Shown here one piece after another: positions 42,812 through 50,937 of a stretch of 64,000 bases of DNA. A program made the position numbers and the translations under genes. The DNA comes from Flammeovirgaceae bacterium UBA7330. GTDB lineage: Bacteria > Bacteroidota > Bacteroidia > Cytophagales > Cyclobacteriaceae. Position 1 is the first letter of the stretch. Each line of letters opens with the position of its first letter. Under the pieces are notes generated by a model that had not been told where the DNA came from, did no database searches, and saw only the letters and a list, made by a program, of their open reading frames with translations. The stretch lies in the NCBI GenBank assembly GCA_002471275.1, contig DKPQ01000009.1:124001-188000 (forward strand), in the 5' to 3' direction.

Positions 42812-43315
42812 ATGTTCTACTTTCCTTACGAAGGCTATGATGTGAACCGGATCTTTTGTAAGTATCGAGATAAGATGGGACTCGTTTATGCGTATGTCAG
42901 TTCACCGCAGCCCGGAAAGTATAGCATCATGCATTTCTTACAGCATGCCCTGGATCGGTATAAAGAGCGGCTAAAACTATATCCGAATAATACAGATGAG
43001 ACTTTATTTCATATGTCCAAGTTTGGCTTGACTATGGTCCGGCAGGAGGTTGGTAAACTGAATGAGGATCTTCTGAATGTCTTGTGGGTGGGTAATGGTC
43101 TTTGGCTGGGGGAATCCGGAAGTACATGGACAGATGTCAACACACATCTTAACCTGGTGAGGACCTTTATTGATCTTTCTTTAAAAAGAGATGATCAGGA
43201 AGCGATAATGGATGACGAAACACTGGATCGTTTGATTGCTTTTGAACAAAGTCTGGGTGGGGATGAATATGCCAGGAAGATGATTGGTCAGCTGATCGAC
43301 TTGTATGGAAAATAA
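42812..43315 (+). CDS. Unknown protein, possibly 5'-truncated
   Basis: The 167-residue product has no recognised domain and is mostly helical (HFLQHALDRYKERLKL). Its frame stays open for about 26 codons upstream of the ATG, with coding-like composition but no start, so an N-terminal part may be missing. Codon and base use (more G+C than the exported-protein gene before it) resemble mobile-element genes. Function unknown. Confidence 0.5.
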   Translation: MFYFPYEGYDVNRIFCKYRDKMGLVYAYVSSPQPGKYSIMHFLQHALDRYKERLKLYPNNTDETLFHMSKFGLTMVRQEVGKLNEDLLNVLWVGNGLWLGESGSTWTDVNTHLNLVRTFIDLSLKRDDQEAIMDDETLDRLIAFEQSLGGDEYARKMIGQLIDLYGK

Positions 43316-43350
43316 GGAGAATTGACCCTGATTGGGTATATTTATTTTAG

Positions 43351-44037
43351 ATGAAACACTACTACTCGGAGTTTCCCAATCAATTACATCAGTTGAATGT
43401 TTCTCTTTCAAAAAATATCTATCTTCTAACGGATGGATCTTTTAAGACTCAAGAGAAAAAGTTTGATATCAACTTTAAAAACCATCATAAAACTGGGAAA
43501 AGACATTTAGTAAATTATGTGATTAGAGATCACTTTAGTGGATGTTATTATGCTGAGATCCACCCAGCTGACGATTTACCTCATATTGTCAGTTTTTTAT
43601 ATAATGCCTGGAGGAGTAAAGAAAGTTTTCCATTCAAAGGAATACCAAAATACCTTTCAATTACAAAGACAATTCTTGACCAATGGCCGCATATTCTAAA
43701 TTTTGAGGGAAAGTATAAAAAGTGTACTCTTCAACTTGCAACAAGTGGTTTTGCTAATGGAGTTATATCCGTCAAAAAATGGGAGAAGGATTTCAAATTT
43801 TTCCTCTATAAGCTAAGTGATGGTTGGTATGATAATATCAAACATGAAAAGATTGAAATAAAAGAGTTCTCCAGAAAGACATTTGATGTTGCATGCAATG
43901 ATTCAAATAAAGGGTGGGAATGGGATAATGAACCCTCTCCACTTGATAAATGGATGAATAATAACCCCTATATCGAAACGTTGGAAAATCCAGATGAATT
44001 TTTAGAACTATTTCAACCACCAAATACCAAGTCTTGA
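43351..44037 (+). CDS. Unknown protein
   Basis: The 228-residue soluble protein, rich in Lys, Trp and aromatic residues, with no recognised motif or signal peptide. It is convergent with the PAPS-reductase-like gene. Function cannot be assigned. Confidence 0.5.
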   Translation: MKHYYSEFPNQLHQLNVSLSKNIYLLTDGSFKTQEKKFDINFKNHHKTGKRHLVNYVIRDHFSGCYYAEIHPADDLPHIVSFLYNAWRSKESFPFKGIPKYLSITKTILDQWPHILNFEGKYKKCTLQLATSGFANGVISVKKWEKDFKFFLYKLSDGWYDNIKHEKIEIKEFSRKTFDVACNDSNKGWEWDNEPSPLDKWMNNNPYIETLENPDEFLELFQPPNTKS

Positions 44038-44054
44038 ACCTCGTTCATTTGCTC

Positions 44055-44888
44055 TTATAATAACTGGAGCTGCTTTGACTGGGACTCTCTGAGTATGGTT
44101 GATAGGGAAGGAGTGGAGTGCCCTGGATTGATAAACTCATGATCGATCTCCTTTTCTATATTAACGTATCGCTTAAAATGCTCAGGATCTTCCCGGGCAC
44201 TGCATAACAGATCTCCCTTCTTTGACATGATACAGATCTTGCACGAATGCCGGCTCATGCCTGCCACATAGGTATAGATAAACGGCCAAGCCATAATGGC
44301 TTTGTATTTATTGCCGAGTTGGTATAACCTCCTTCGGTTAGCCAGGTCCTCCAGTGTAATCCCATAGCTCGCAAAGACATCCGCAGTGGTGTAATCATGG
44401 ATAGGAAGGACGGTATAGACCTTTCGTTTTTTGGTAGTCAGCTTTTTGTCCACCCTGAAAGGATCCTTTAGCGCTCTCGGGTCTGATTCTTCTGCCCGTA
44501 GACCAATGCAATTATAAACCCGGTCATAGTGATGCTCCTTGCAAAACTTCCGGATGAATTTGGAGATGGGTGCCGTCTTAAGGTCCGAGGTGCATTGCCT
44601 AAATGCCGGTGAAGGCCACATCCCACGGTGTTCGACCATTTCGAAAAACGTCTTATTGGCTTTTACTACATAAACTGGTATCTCATAGCAGGTTTTTTGA
44701 ATGTGCTCTAACGTTCCTTCCCAGTCCGCGCCGGGCAGCTCGGCATGGATAACGATTAAATGTTCATGGGGAAGATTTTCATACATCCATTTAAACATGG
44801 CCTGTGAATCCTTTCCTCCGGAATGGTTACAAACAAATAGGGTCCTGAAGGAACACTCCATTAAACGCTTTCTGGCTGCTTTACTCAT
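44055..44888 (-). CDS. PAPS-reductase-like PP-loop protein
   Basis: The 277-residue protein has the PP-loop SGGKDS near residue 24 and FRQCTSDLKTAP, as in PAPS reductase and DndC relatives. A C-terminal CKIC...C cluster could hold a metal or iron-sulfur centre. It lacks the C-terminal ECGLH of true PAPS reductase, so sulfate assimilation is unlikely. Relatives are frequent in prophages and integrative elements of Bacteroidota, and IbrA is a similar phage protein. It may take part in nucleic-acid modification. No dnd genes are near. Confidence 0.8.
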   Translation of the reverse strand: MSKAARKRLMECSFRTLFVCNHSGGKDSQAMFKWMYENLPHEHLIVIHAELPGADWEGTLEHIQKTCYEIPVYVVKANKTFFEMVEHRGMWPSPAFRQCTSDLKTAPISKFIRKFCKEHHYDRVYNCIGLRAEESDPRALKDPFRVDKKLTTKKRKVYTVLPIHDYTTADVFASYGITLEDLANRRRLYQLGNKYKAIMAWPFIYTYVAGMSRHSCKICIMSKKGDLLCSAREDPEHFKRYVNIEKEIDHEFINPGHSTPSLSTILRESQSKQLQLL

Positions 44889-45076
44889 CAGTCATATGTT
44901 GTGGTTAAACATGACAGATTGAGAAGTTGAGCGTCAATCTGCCTTCACAGAAAAAAGGGCAGATTGTAAGCGGATCTTTTAAGCAATGAATAAAAAGTAA
45001 TTGTTTTGAGAGATAATTGGTAAAACCCAACGTTGTCTGTTTTCGTAAAATTGAGTATATTGTAAAGGAAAATGTT

Positions 45077-45358
45077 ATGGTCATGATCAAAGGAGAAAGC
45101 GTTAGAGTTGACATTGTGAAGTTTTTGAAAGGAACTGGTCAGGTTCCTAAGAAGGTGCTTGTTCATAAGCTTGAGCCATTTTACTCTGAACCATTAGTAG
45201 AAGATGGCATAAAAGATCTTAAGCAGCAACATTTCATAGAAATTGATGCCCAGGATAATGTGTCCATTTCCAGTAGGTCCGATGCTTTAGGAAAGCAAAA
45301 GACAAGAGAGATGCGGGAGTCTATGCGTCCCCATCTCAATATTGAGCCCAAGATTTAA
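45077..45358 (+). CDS. Small protein, possibly winged-helix
   Basis: The 93-residue product starting MVMIKGESVRVDIV has a helix-turn-strand pattern (DIVKFLKGTGQVPKKVLVHK, then GIKDLKQQHFIEID) that resembles a small winged-helix fold. A TTG 60 bases upstream is less likely as the start. It is the first of two plus-strand genes, followed by a membrane protein 37 bases downstream. Function unknown. Confidence 0.5.
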   Translation: MVMIKGESVRVDIVKFLKGTGQVPKKVLVHKLEPFYSEPLVEDGIKDLKQQHFIEIDAQDNVSISSRSDALGKQKTREMRESMRPHLNIEPKI

Positions 45359-45394
45359 TTTAATCAATCCATTTTGATCGCCGACCTATCAACA

Positions 45395-46198
45395 ATGCTT
45401 CAGAAGGATTCTATCAACCAAACAGTTAATGTTGATACTTATAAGGACTTTTTCTATGATCAAGGTGAAAAACTTCAATATGAGTCTTTTATCTTCCTTA
45501 TTCTGGGTGTATTAGTCTGCTTTGCATATGTCGCATTGAATAAATACTATTACTATTATTCACAACAAGAGGTAGTTGATCCGGAAACTAATCTCACCAA
45601 ACAAAAATTTGAGAACATCTCTCTCATTTACAGATTGCGCTTCAAAAGTATCATCTTCAAGATTTGTTTCTCATATGGAATCATTGCATCTGGGCTGTTC
45701 CTTGGAATGGCTTTGCTAGATGTAAGCAAGGTGACCGATATTGAGATAAGCAGAGAACTTCTCATGAGTACTCATGTAAGGTGGATAGATGCGATCATTG
45801 GTGGGCTGGTGTTTGGCTTTGCCATATATCCGGTACTCTCTACAAAACTTGTTGGTATTTTCGGTTTCGAATGGCTAATAGATCTATTCGCTAATCCTAA
45901 TGATCAAAGGATCCTGGATGAAATCACATTTGGACGATACCTGGAGATAAGTGCCCTTTTAAAAGACCTGAAGAAGAAAGGTGATAACAATAACAATGGA
46001 TATGGTCTCCAAGAACTAGAATATCAGATTTTTACCTGGAACGATCACCTGGATAAAGTCGATGATGATGAAATGTATCTGGCTTTACAAGATGCCAAGG
46101 AAAAGCATGGTGATCACCTTGTCAACATCAGCCTGTCCCTGGCCAAGACAATCGGATTTGAAAATATGCGGATGGCTCTAAAATACCCTGTTTATTAG
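45395..46198 (+). CDS. Membrane protein of unknown function
   Basis: The 267-residue product has three to four hydrophobic segments (FIFLILGVLVCFAYVAL, ICFSYGIIASGLFLGMAL, IIGGLVFGFAIYPVL) and a long charged cytoplasmic C-terminus after about residue 165. The ATG at 45395 is preferred over TTG at 45374. It converges with the next gene, overlapping by 4 bases. I recognise no family. Confidence 0.55.
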   Translation: MLQKDSINQTVNVDTYKDFFYDQGEKLQYESFIFLILGVLVCFAYVALNKYYYYYSQQEVVDPETNLTKQKFENISLIYRLRFKSIIFKICFSYGIIASGLFLGMALLDVSKVTDIEISRELLMSTHVRWIDAIIGGLVFGFAIYPVLSTKLVGIFGFEWLIDLFANPNDQRILDEITFGRYLEISALLKDLKKKGDNNNNGYGLQELEYQIFTWNDHLDKVDDDEMYLALQDAKEKHGDHLVNISLSLAKTIGFENMRMALKYPVY

Positions 46199-46482
46199 GG
46201 GATCAGACTAATGACCTCCTTCGCGAGCGAAAGACCTTCTTTCCCCAGAGACTCAAGACGACTCCTTAGCTGAGCCAGGTTTTCATTCTTTTCAGTAGAT
46301 TCCTTAACCTCTTTGATTAATTGATCATAGAGTGCAGTATCTGCGGTTTTAGGCTTTAATTTCGTCCAGTCTAATGAAGTACGAGTAAGTACTTCTATTT
46401 CCTTGGCACTTAATTGCTGGTTTGTTTGATCAACAGCCTGTTGATTAAGACTACCCATACTTGAACGTTTCTTTGCTACCAT
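46195..46482 (-). CDS. Small hypothetical protein
   Basis: The 95-residue product is polar, helical in its C-terminal half (LIKEVKESTEKNENLAQLRS), and has no signal peptide. It follows the lipoprotein gene by 12 bases on the same strand. Function unknown. Confidence 0.5.
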   Translation of the reverse strand: MVAKKRSSMGSLNQQAVDQTNQQLSAKEIEVLTRTSLDWTKLKPKTADTALYDQLIKEVKESTEKNENLAQLRSRLESLGKEGLSLAKEVISLIP

Positions 46483-46494
46483 AATTTTATTGTA

Positions 46495-47160
46495 TTATTT
46501 GTTAATCTCTTCAAGTTTTGCATCTGCTTCACGTACTTTTTCCAACCCCTTACCTGCTTTCGCTGAAGCATCTATGAGTGCTTCATTGATCTGATCCCGG
46601 ATGCGTTTTAATTTCAACTCTTCAAGGAGCTGATCCTGCTGCTCTTTTACCTTTCGGAGGCTATTCAGGTGGGCGGTTATCTCTGCATTCGCTTTAGTAA
46701 GATTGTTGAATGCTACATTAATACTGTATTTCAACGTATCTCGATCTGTAATTAATGGATTGATTAATTCCTCTTTCTTTTCCTGATAGGTCCAAAGAGC
46801 CTCTTCCACCCAGATCTGAAGTGTGTTGATGGTTTCCATAGAAGGTGTTTCTTCAGTGACTTCTGTGAACTTCTCATCATCTTCAGACCACACGATATCT
46901 CCCTTTGCAATCTCCTGAAGCCTTCCTATTCTCATCCAGTTTTTCACATATGCTGGATACCATTCATTATCGAGGTAATCCAATCTGTCATCTATGAGCC
47001 TTTCATAATAAGCATCTACCAATTGAGCATATGAAGATTGTATCGAGATAATGTCGTCTCCAACCTGACTAGATAGATCTACCACTGATTGTGGCACTGA
47101 AGCACATTGCGAAAAGATTATCACAAATGCTAGCAACTTTAAATTTTTATATTGAAGCAT
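46495..47160 (-). CDS. Predicted coiled-coil lipoprotein
   Basis: The 221-residue protein has a hydrophobic N-terminus with a lipobox-like FSQC (residues 16-19), and a long helical body with coiled-coil stretches (NNLTKANAEITAHLNSLRKV, KEQQDQLLEELKLKRI). An inner- or outer-membrane lipoprotein of about 200 residues is predicted. It is in an operon with the 95-residue gene. Function unknown. Confidence 0.55.
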   Translation of the reverse strand: MLQYKNLKLLAFVIIFSQCASVPQSVVDLSSQVGDDIISIQSSYAQLVDAYYERLIDDRLDYLDNEWYPAYVKNWMRIGRLQEIAKGDIVWSEDDEKFTEVTEETPSMETINTLQIWVEEALWTYQEKKEELINPLITDRDTLKYSINVAFNNLTKANAEITAHLNSLRKVKEQQDQLLEELKLKRIRDQINEALIDASAKAGKGLEKVREADAKLEEINK

Positions 47161-47538
47161 GGTATGTTTATAAAGGGTAAAAGAATCATATTAAATATAA
47201 CTGATTTAAAAATAAACGCAAAAAACGGTTAAACAAATGAATTAAGTTTTGAAACTTAGAAAGAGGGGGGGTGTGAATGGTTAATTTTTTGGTAGGAATC
47301 CCAATATCTTGCTCACAAAGCATTTATCTTTATATACCAACACAGCACGCCTGTACTTTCAAAACTGAATCAATAGTCAAAGGAATTAAAACATATAAAA
47401 TGTCTTTAAGGACATAATCAAGCTTGGTTCTTGGTTAGTTTTCGCTGAATCTGAACCCCTGCAGATGGCAAGGGGTTCTTTCTCAATATATATGAGACCT
47501 TTAAGGTCTACACATCAATTGAGCAAACTGAATAAATA
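47161..47538 (+). promoter_or_regulatory. Intergenic region with hairpin and two CTTTAAGG palindromes
   Basis: The 378-base gap contains a perfect 8-base hairpin GAACCCCT-N10-AGGGGTTC followed by TTTCTC (about 47453-47482). There are also two palindromes with a shared core: TGTC-TTTAAG-GACA near 47401-47414 and AGACCTT-T-AAGGTCT at 47495-47509, the latter 29 bases before the GIY-YIG gene. No gene is seen. The palindromes look like operators. Confidence 0.4.
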
Positions 47539-48030
47539 ATGGATTTTAATAGTATCGATGATATCAAGGAGTTTGGCTTCACAGGATTTCATACTGTTGG
47601 AAGTCTGTGGGATGATTCAACACTCATACCTAAAATCAGGGGAGTGTATTTGGTACTGAATCCAGTGCGTTCCGCTAAGTATCTGCTACCTGGAGTAGGG
47701 GGATTTTTTAAAGGAAAGGACCCGAATATTTCGATGGAAGAACTAAATGCTAATTATGTAGATAATGTGCTGGTAATCTATATTGGTAAAGCTGGTGGTA
47801 CATCAAATAATGCAACACTTCATTCAAGGATCAGGCAGTACCTGAGGTTCGGACAAGGGAAAAATGTGGGCCATTGGGGTGGTCGACTGATCTGGCAAAT
47901 AAAACACCATCAAGAATTGGTGTTTTGCTGGAAACCGACACCTCGTAGCGAGCCACGTGATATAGAAAAAGAATTGTTGGATGCATTCAGTGAACAATTC
48001 AAAAGATTGCCCTTTGCAAACCTGATTTGA
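47539..48030 (+). CDS. GIY-YIG-like protein
   Basis: The 163-residue protein has GVYLVLNP and, after an insertion, VLVIYIGKAG, which together fit the GIY...YIG strands. It continues with LHSRIRQYL (the Arg helix) and IEKELLDAF (the metal-binding Glu helix) and ends FKRLPFANL. This order matches a GIY-YIG endonuclease domain without an additional DNA-binding domain. Likely substrates are DNA, and the target is unknown. It is followed 9 bases later by a 62-residue gene. Confidence 0.7.
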   Translation: MDFNSIDDIKEFGFTGFHTVGSLWDDSTLIPKIRGVYLVLNPVRSAKYLLPGVGGFFKGKDPNISMEELNANYVDNVLVIYIGKAGGTSNNATLHSRIRQYLRFGQGKNVGHWGGRLIWQIKHHQELVFCWKPTPRSEPRDIEKELLDAFSEQFKRLPFANLI

Positions 48031-48039
48031 ATCAAGGAA

Positions 48040-48228
48040 ATGGAAGATCCCAAAATCACCCAGGCACGTAGGTTAATAATGGAAAAGTTTCAGTTGAAGG
48101 ATCCGGACTTAGTCTTAGTGGAAAGAGTTGAGAATGAGAAATTAGTGACGTATTCGTTCAGGGAAAATTCAAAAAGATTTAGAGTGTCGTTTCTAGGAGA
48201 AAAAGTGATTGATATTTTTAGGTATTGA
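48040..48228 (+). CDS. Small protein following the GIY-YIG gene
   Basis: The 62-residue product (MEDPKITQARRLIMEKFQLK start, beta-rich end VSFLGEKVIDIF) starts 9 bases after the GIY-YIG stop, so it is probably co-transcribed. No domain is recognised. Confidence 0.5.
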   Translation: MEDPKITQARRLIMEKFQLKDPDLVLVERVENEKLVTYSFRENSKRFRVSFLGEKVIDIFRY

Positions 48229-48267
48229 AAAAGAATGAATTCTTGATTGATTTGATAGCTTTATAGG

Positions 48268-49773
48268 GTGACTACTCCTTTATCCATACGACTATCAGAA
48301 CTAGCCGCTGAAATTCAGCAAGTGATCCATAGTTCCTTCCGGAACAGGTATTACTGGGTCATTGCGGAAATATCCAGTCTGAATGCCTATCCGAACAGGG
48401 ACCGCTATTACTTTGATTTTGTGGAAAAGGAGGAAGCTTCTGATGAGATCCACACAGAGATTGCCGGTCGAGCATGGAAACGGGGATCCGAAGCCATTGC
48501 TGAATTTGAGAAAGTTACAGGTGAAAAATTCCGTGAGGGCCTTGAGGTATTGGTCCAGGTGTCAGTAAGTTTTCATTCACGATATGGGCTCACATTATCT
48601 CTGGAGGACATCAGTCAGGAGTACACGCTGGGAGCCCTGGAGAAAAGAAAACAAGAGGTTCTGAAAGCGCTGGTTGAAAACAATCCGGAGGCCATTCAAA
48701 AAGTGGGTGAAGTCTACCTGACAACGAATAAGAAAGCCCGGTTCCGGTCAGCCATACAGCATATCGCAATTGTAGGGTCCCCTAACTCGGAAGGGTACAA
48801 GGATTTTATGCACAACCTTTCCAATAACACCTTTGGCTATCGGTTCACCACAGAGATCTATCAGTCATCTGTACAGGGACGGGAAGCAGAGGGTGAAATG
48901 ATTGATAGGCTGATCGCCATCTACGAATCGAAAATTCCCTATGATTGTGTAGTTATCATCCGGGGTGGGGGAGCTCAGACGGATTTTCAGGTATTCAATC
49001 AGTATAGGTTGTCCCGTGCAGTAGCAAGGTTTCCTATTCCTATAATCACTGGGATCGGGCATATAAGCGATATCAGTATTGTGGATAGGATGGTGCATAC
49101 GATGACAAACGCTCCTACAAAAGCGGCTGAATTTATCGTTGCATATAATCGGAACTTTGAGGAAAAGGTGATCTCCGTCCGGCAAAGACTGGCCATTCGG
49201 ACTCAACAATTGCTTGGCAACAAGAAAGATCGTTTAGGATCACTCAACAGGCAGATCGTCCAGGCTACTCAAGGCCTGCTGATCCATCAACAGCAAGAGC
49301 TGGCAACGTATGGATTCCAGATCAGGTCCAAACCGCTATCACATCTTTACAGTGAACAGCAGGAGCTCTCGCATTTATCGGTCAACCTGGCAAGAAATAC
49401 TCGGTCTGTTTTGAAAAATGGTCGGGACCAGCTGAAGCAACTGAGCTACCCAATTCAATCACGACCAAAATCAATTGTGGATAGTCGGCAAAAAGATCTT
49501 TCTCATTTATCTGCTAATTTTAGCATGCATACCAGGTCCCTTTTTAAAAATAAGGACCAGGCCTTAAAGCATACCGGATCAGTGATCCGTCTGGCCAGGC
49601 CGGAAAGTATCCTAAAACGAGGGTTTGCCATCATCTCACAGGAAAACCATTTTGTGGCCCATGGAGACCAGGTGGATCCGGATAAAGAATTAAAAGTGAT
49701 CATGCAGTCTCATGATATTGACACCAAAGTAATCCGAAAACAAAAGCGAGATGACGGACAAACTTACCTATGA
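48268..49773 (+). CDS. xseA: Exodeoxyribonuclease VII large subunit
   Basis: The 501-residue protein has the OB-fold N-terminus (YYWVIAEISSLNAYPNRDRY), the catalytic core with IAIVGSPNSEGYKDF, VVIIRGGGAQTDFQ and IITGIGHISDISIVD, and the C-terminal RPESILKRGFAII strand. Between about 300 and 440 lie repeated helical segments with SKPLSHL/SRPKSIV- and ELSHLS/DLSHLS-type units, matching the coiled-coil insertion of XseA. It degrades ssDNA with XseB. The start is GTG. It overlaps xseB by 23 bases. Confidence 0.92.
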   Translation: MTTPLSIRLSELAAEIQQVIHSSFRNRYYWVIAEISSLNAYPNRDRYYFDFVEKEEASDEIHTEIAGRAWKRGSEAIAEFEKVTGEKFREGLEVLVQVSVSFHSRYGLTLSLEDISQEYTLGALEKRKQEVLKALVENNPEAIQKVGEVYLTTNKKARFRSAIQHIAIVGSPNSEGYKDFMHNLSNNTFGYRFTTEIYQSSVQGREAEGEMIDRLIAIYESKIPYDCVVIIRGGGAQTDFQVFNQYRLSRAVARFPIPIITGIGHISDISIVDRMVHTMTNAPTKAAEFIVAYNRNFEEKVISVRQRLAIRTQQLLGNKKDRLGSLNRQIVQATQGLLIHQQQELATYGFQIRSKPLSHLYSEQQELSHLSVNLARNTRSVLKNGRDQLKQLSYPIQSRPKSIVDSRQKDLSHLSANFSMHTRSLFKNKDQALKHTGSVIRLARPESILKRGFAIISQENHFVAHGDQVDPDKELKVIMQSHDIDTKVIRKQKRDDGQTYL

Positions 49774-49975
49774 TGAAGCCTATACAGAGCTGCAGCAGAT
49801 TGCAAAAGAGATCGAGGATGAGTCGGTTTCGATTGATGTTCTAGGAGAAAAGGTGAAGAGGGCCTCAGAACTCATTGAGTTCTGTCAGAAGAAGCTGCGG
49901 GCAACAGAAAGTGAGGTCAATAAGATTATCAAGCAAATGGATCCGAAGGAAAGGCCGGATGAATCTGAAGAGTAA
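49751..49975 (+). CDS. xseB: Exodeoxyribonuclease VII small subunit
   Basis: The 74-residue, highly charged helical protein (LTYDEAYTELQQIAKEIEDE, LGEKVKRASELIEFCQKKLR) is typical of XseB, which wraps the large subunit's helical region. It overlaps xseA by 23 bases, the normal arrangement. Confidence 0.92.
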   Translation: MTDKLTYDEAYTELQQIAKEIEDESVSIDVLGEKVKRASELIEFCQKKLRATESEVNKIIKQMDPKERPDESEE

Positions 49976-50183
49976 ACTAGCACTTCCAATCTTACCTAAA
50001 GTACGGTGATAAATAATATGGTAAGGGTAGTATTCGAAAAGTCCTACTTAACATAAGATAATTTATATAACATATAACGGTTATATATATTTTATGACGT
50101 AATTTGCAAATTTTTTTCAAAGTAGGCCTTTATGGATAACTCGGAAGTAAAGTTCCGTAGTAAATTTATTGTGCAAAGATTTG

Positions 50184-50852
50184 TTACTCTGCTGTGATGT
50201 TGGAGACATAAATATTCTCTGCAACTTGCCGAGTTATCAAGTGGTAACTACCATCAATCTCGACATCCAGAGATCCATCAAATTCGTGTTGTGACTTTAT
50301 TGTGACCTTGCTATTGATGATGAGTCCAAGTCTCGTTATGTGTTTAAGAAATGACTGTGAATCGTGTTTTACTCCTACTACTTTAAGTTTTTTTCCAATT
50401 TTTTCCTGAATTAAAGTGGTTTCATGCATGCCTCTTATCTCGCCATTTGAGTCAGGTATTGGGTCTCCATGTGGATCATATTGAGGGTATCCCAGAAGTT
50501 TATCTAGTTGATCTACTAGCTTTTTTGATTTAATGTGTTCTAATTGTTCTGCTACTTCATGAATCTCATCCCAGGTAAATTCCAGCTTTTCAACCAAAAA
50601 GGTCTCCCACAACCGATGCTTCCGTATTACAATGTATGCTGCTTTTTCTCCTTTTTCAAGAAGTGAAATGGCTCCATATTTTTCGTAGTGTATATATTCC
50701 TTGTCCTTCAGTTTTTTAAGCATGCTACTCGCAGTGGCCGGAGATATCCCCAAATGACTTGCTAGTTCATTGGTCCCAAGCTCCTTACCATTTCGATCCA
50801 CATTCAAGCTATAGATAGCCTTCAAATAGTTTTCTTCTGTATTTGTGATCAT
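50184..50852 (-). CDS. DtxR/MntR-family metal-dependent regulator
   Basis: The 222-residue protein has an N-terminal winged helix (ENYLKAIYSLN, ELASHLGISPATASSMLKKL), a dimerisation/metal-binding domain with the HRLWETFLVEKL and WDEIHEVAEQLEHI helices, and a C-terminal SH3-like FeoA domain. It represses target genes when bound to Fe(II) or Mn(II). It is divergent from the di-heme oxidoreductase gene, with a palindrome between them. Confidence 0.88.
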   Translation of the reverse strand: MITNTEENYLKAIYSLNVDRNGKELGTNELASHLGISPATASSMLKKLKDKEYIHYEKYGAISLLEKGEKAAYIVIRKHRLWETFLVEKLEFTWDEIHEVAEQLEHIKSKKLVDQLDKLLGYPQYDPHGDPIPDSNGEIRGMHETTLIQEKIGKKLKVVGVKHDSQSFLKHITRLGLIINSKVTIKSQHEFDGSLDVEIDGSYHLITRQVAENIYVSNITAE

Positions 50853-50884
50853 TGACCAAAAATAAAACTCATTTTGCTAATTTA

Positions 50885-50906
50885 AAAGTTTGATATATCT
50901 AACTTT
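50885..50906. promoter_or_regulatory. Candidate DtxR-family operator
   Basis: AAAGTT-T-GATATATC-T-AACTTT is a 22-base palindrome with one mismatched pair, sitting between the DtxR-family gene and the divergent oxidoreductase operon. Its length and single central dyad fit DtxR/MntR operators. It would control both directions. Confidence 0.6.
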
Positions 50907-50937
50907 AATTAATAGGTTTGCTTAAATATAATTTGTT

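Noticed and set aside
44055..44888. DndC of a DNA phosphorothioation system
   Set aside because: No dndA, B, D or E neighbours are present and the overall similarity is only at the PP-loop and Cys motifs.
49311..49600. Internal repeats of xseA as a sign of recombination
   Set aside because: Helical repeat segments in this region are a normal part of exonuclease VII large subunits.
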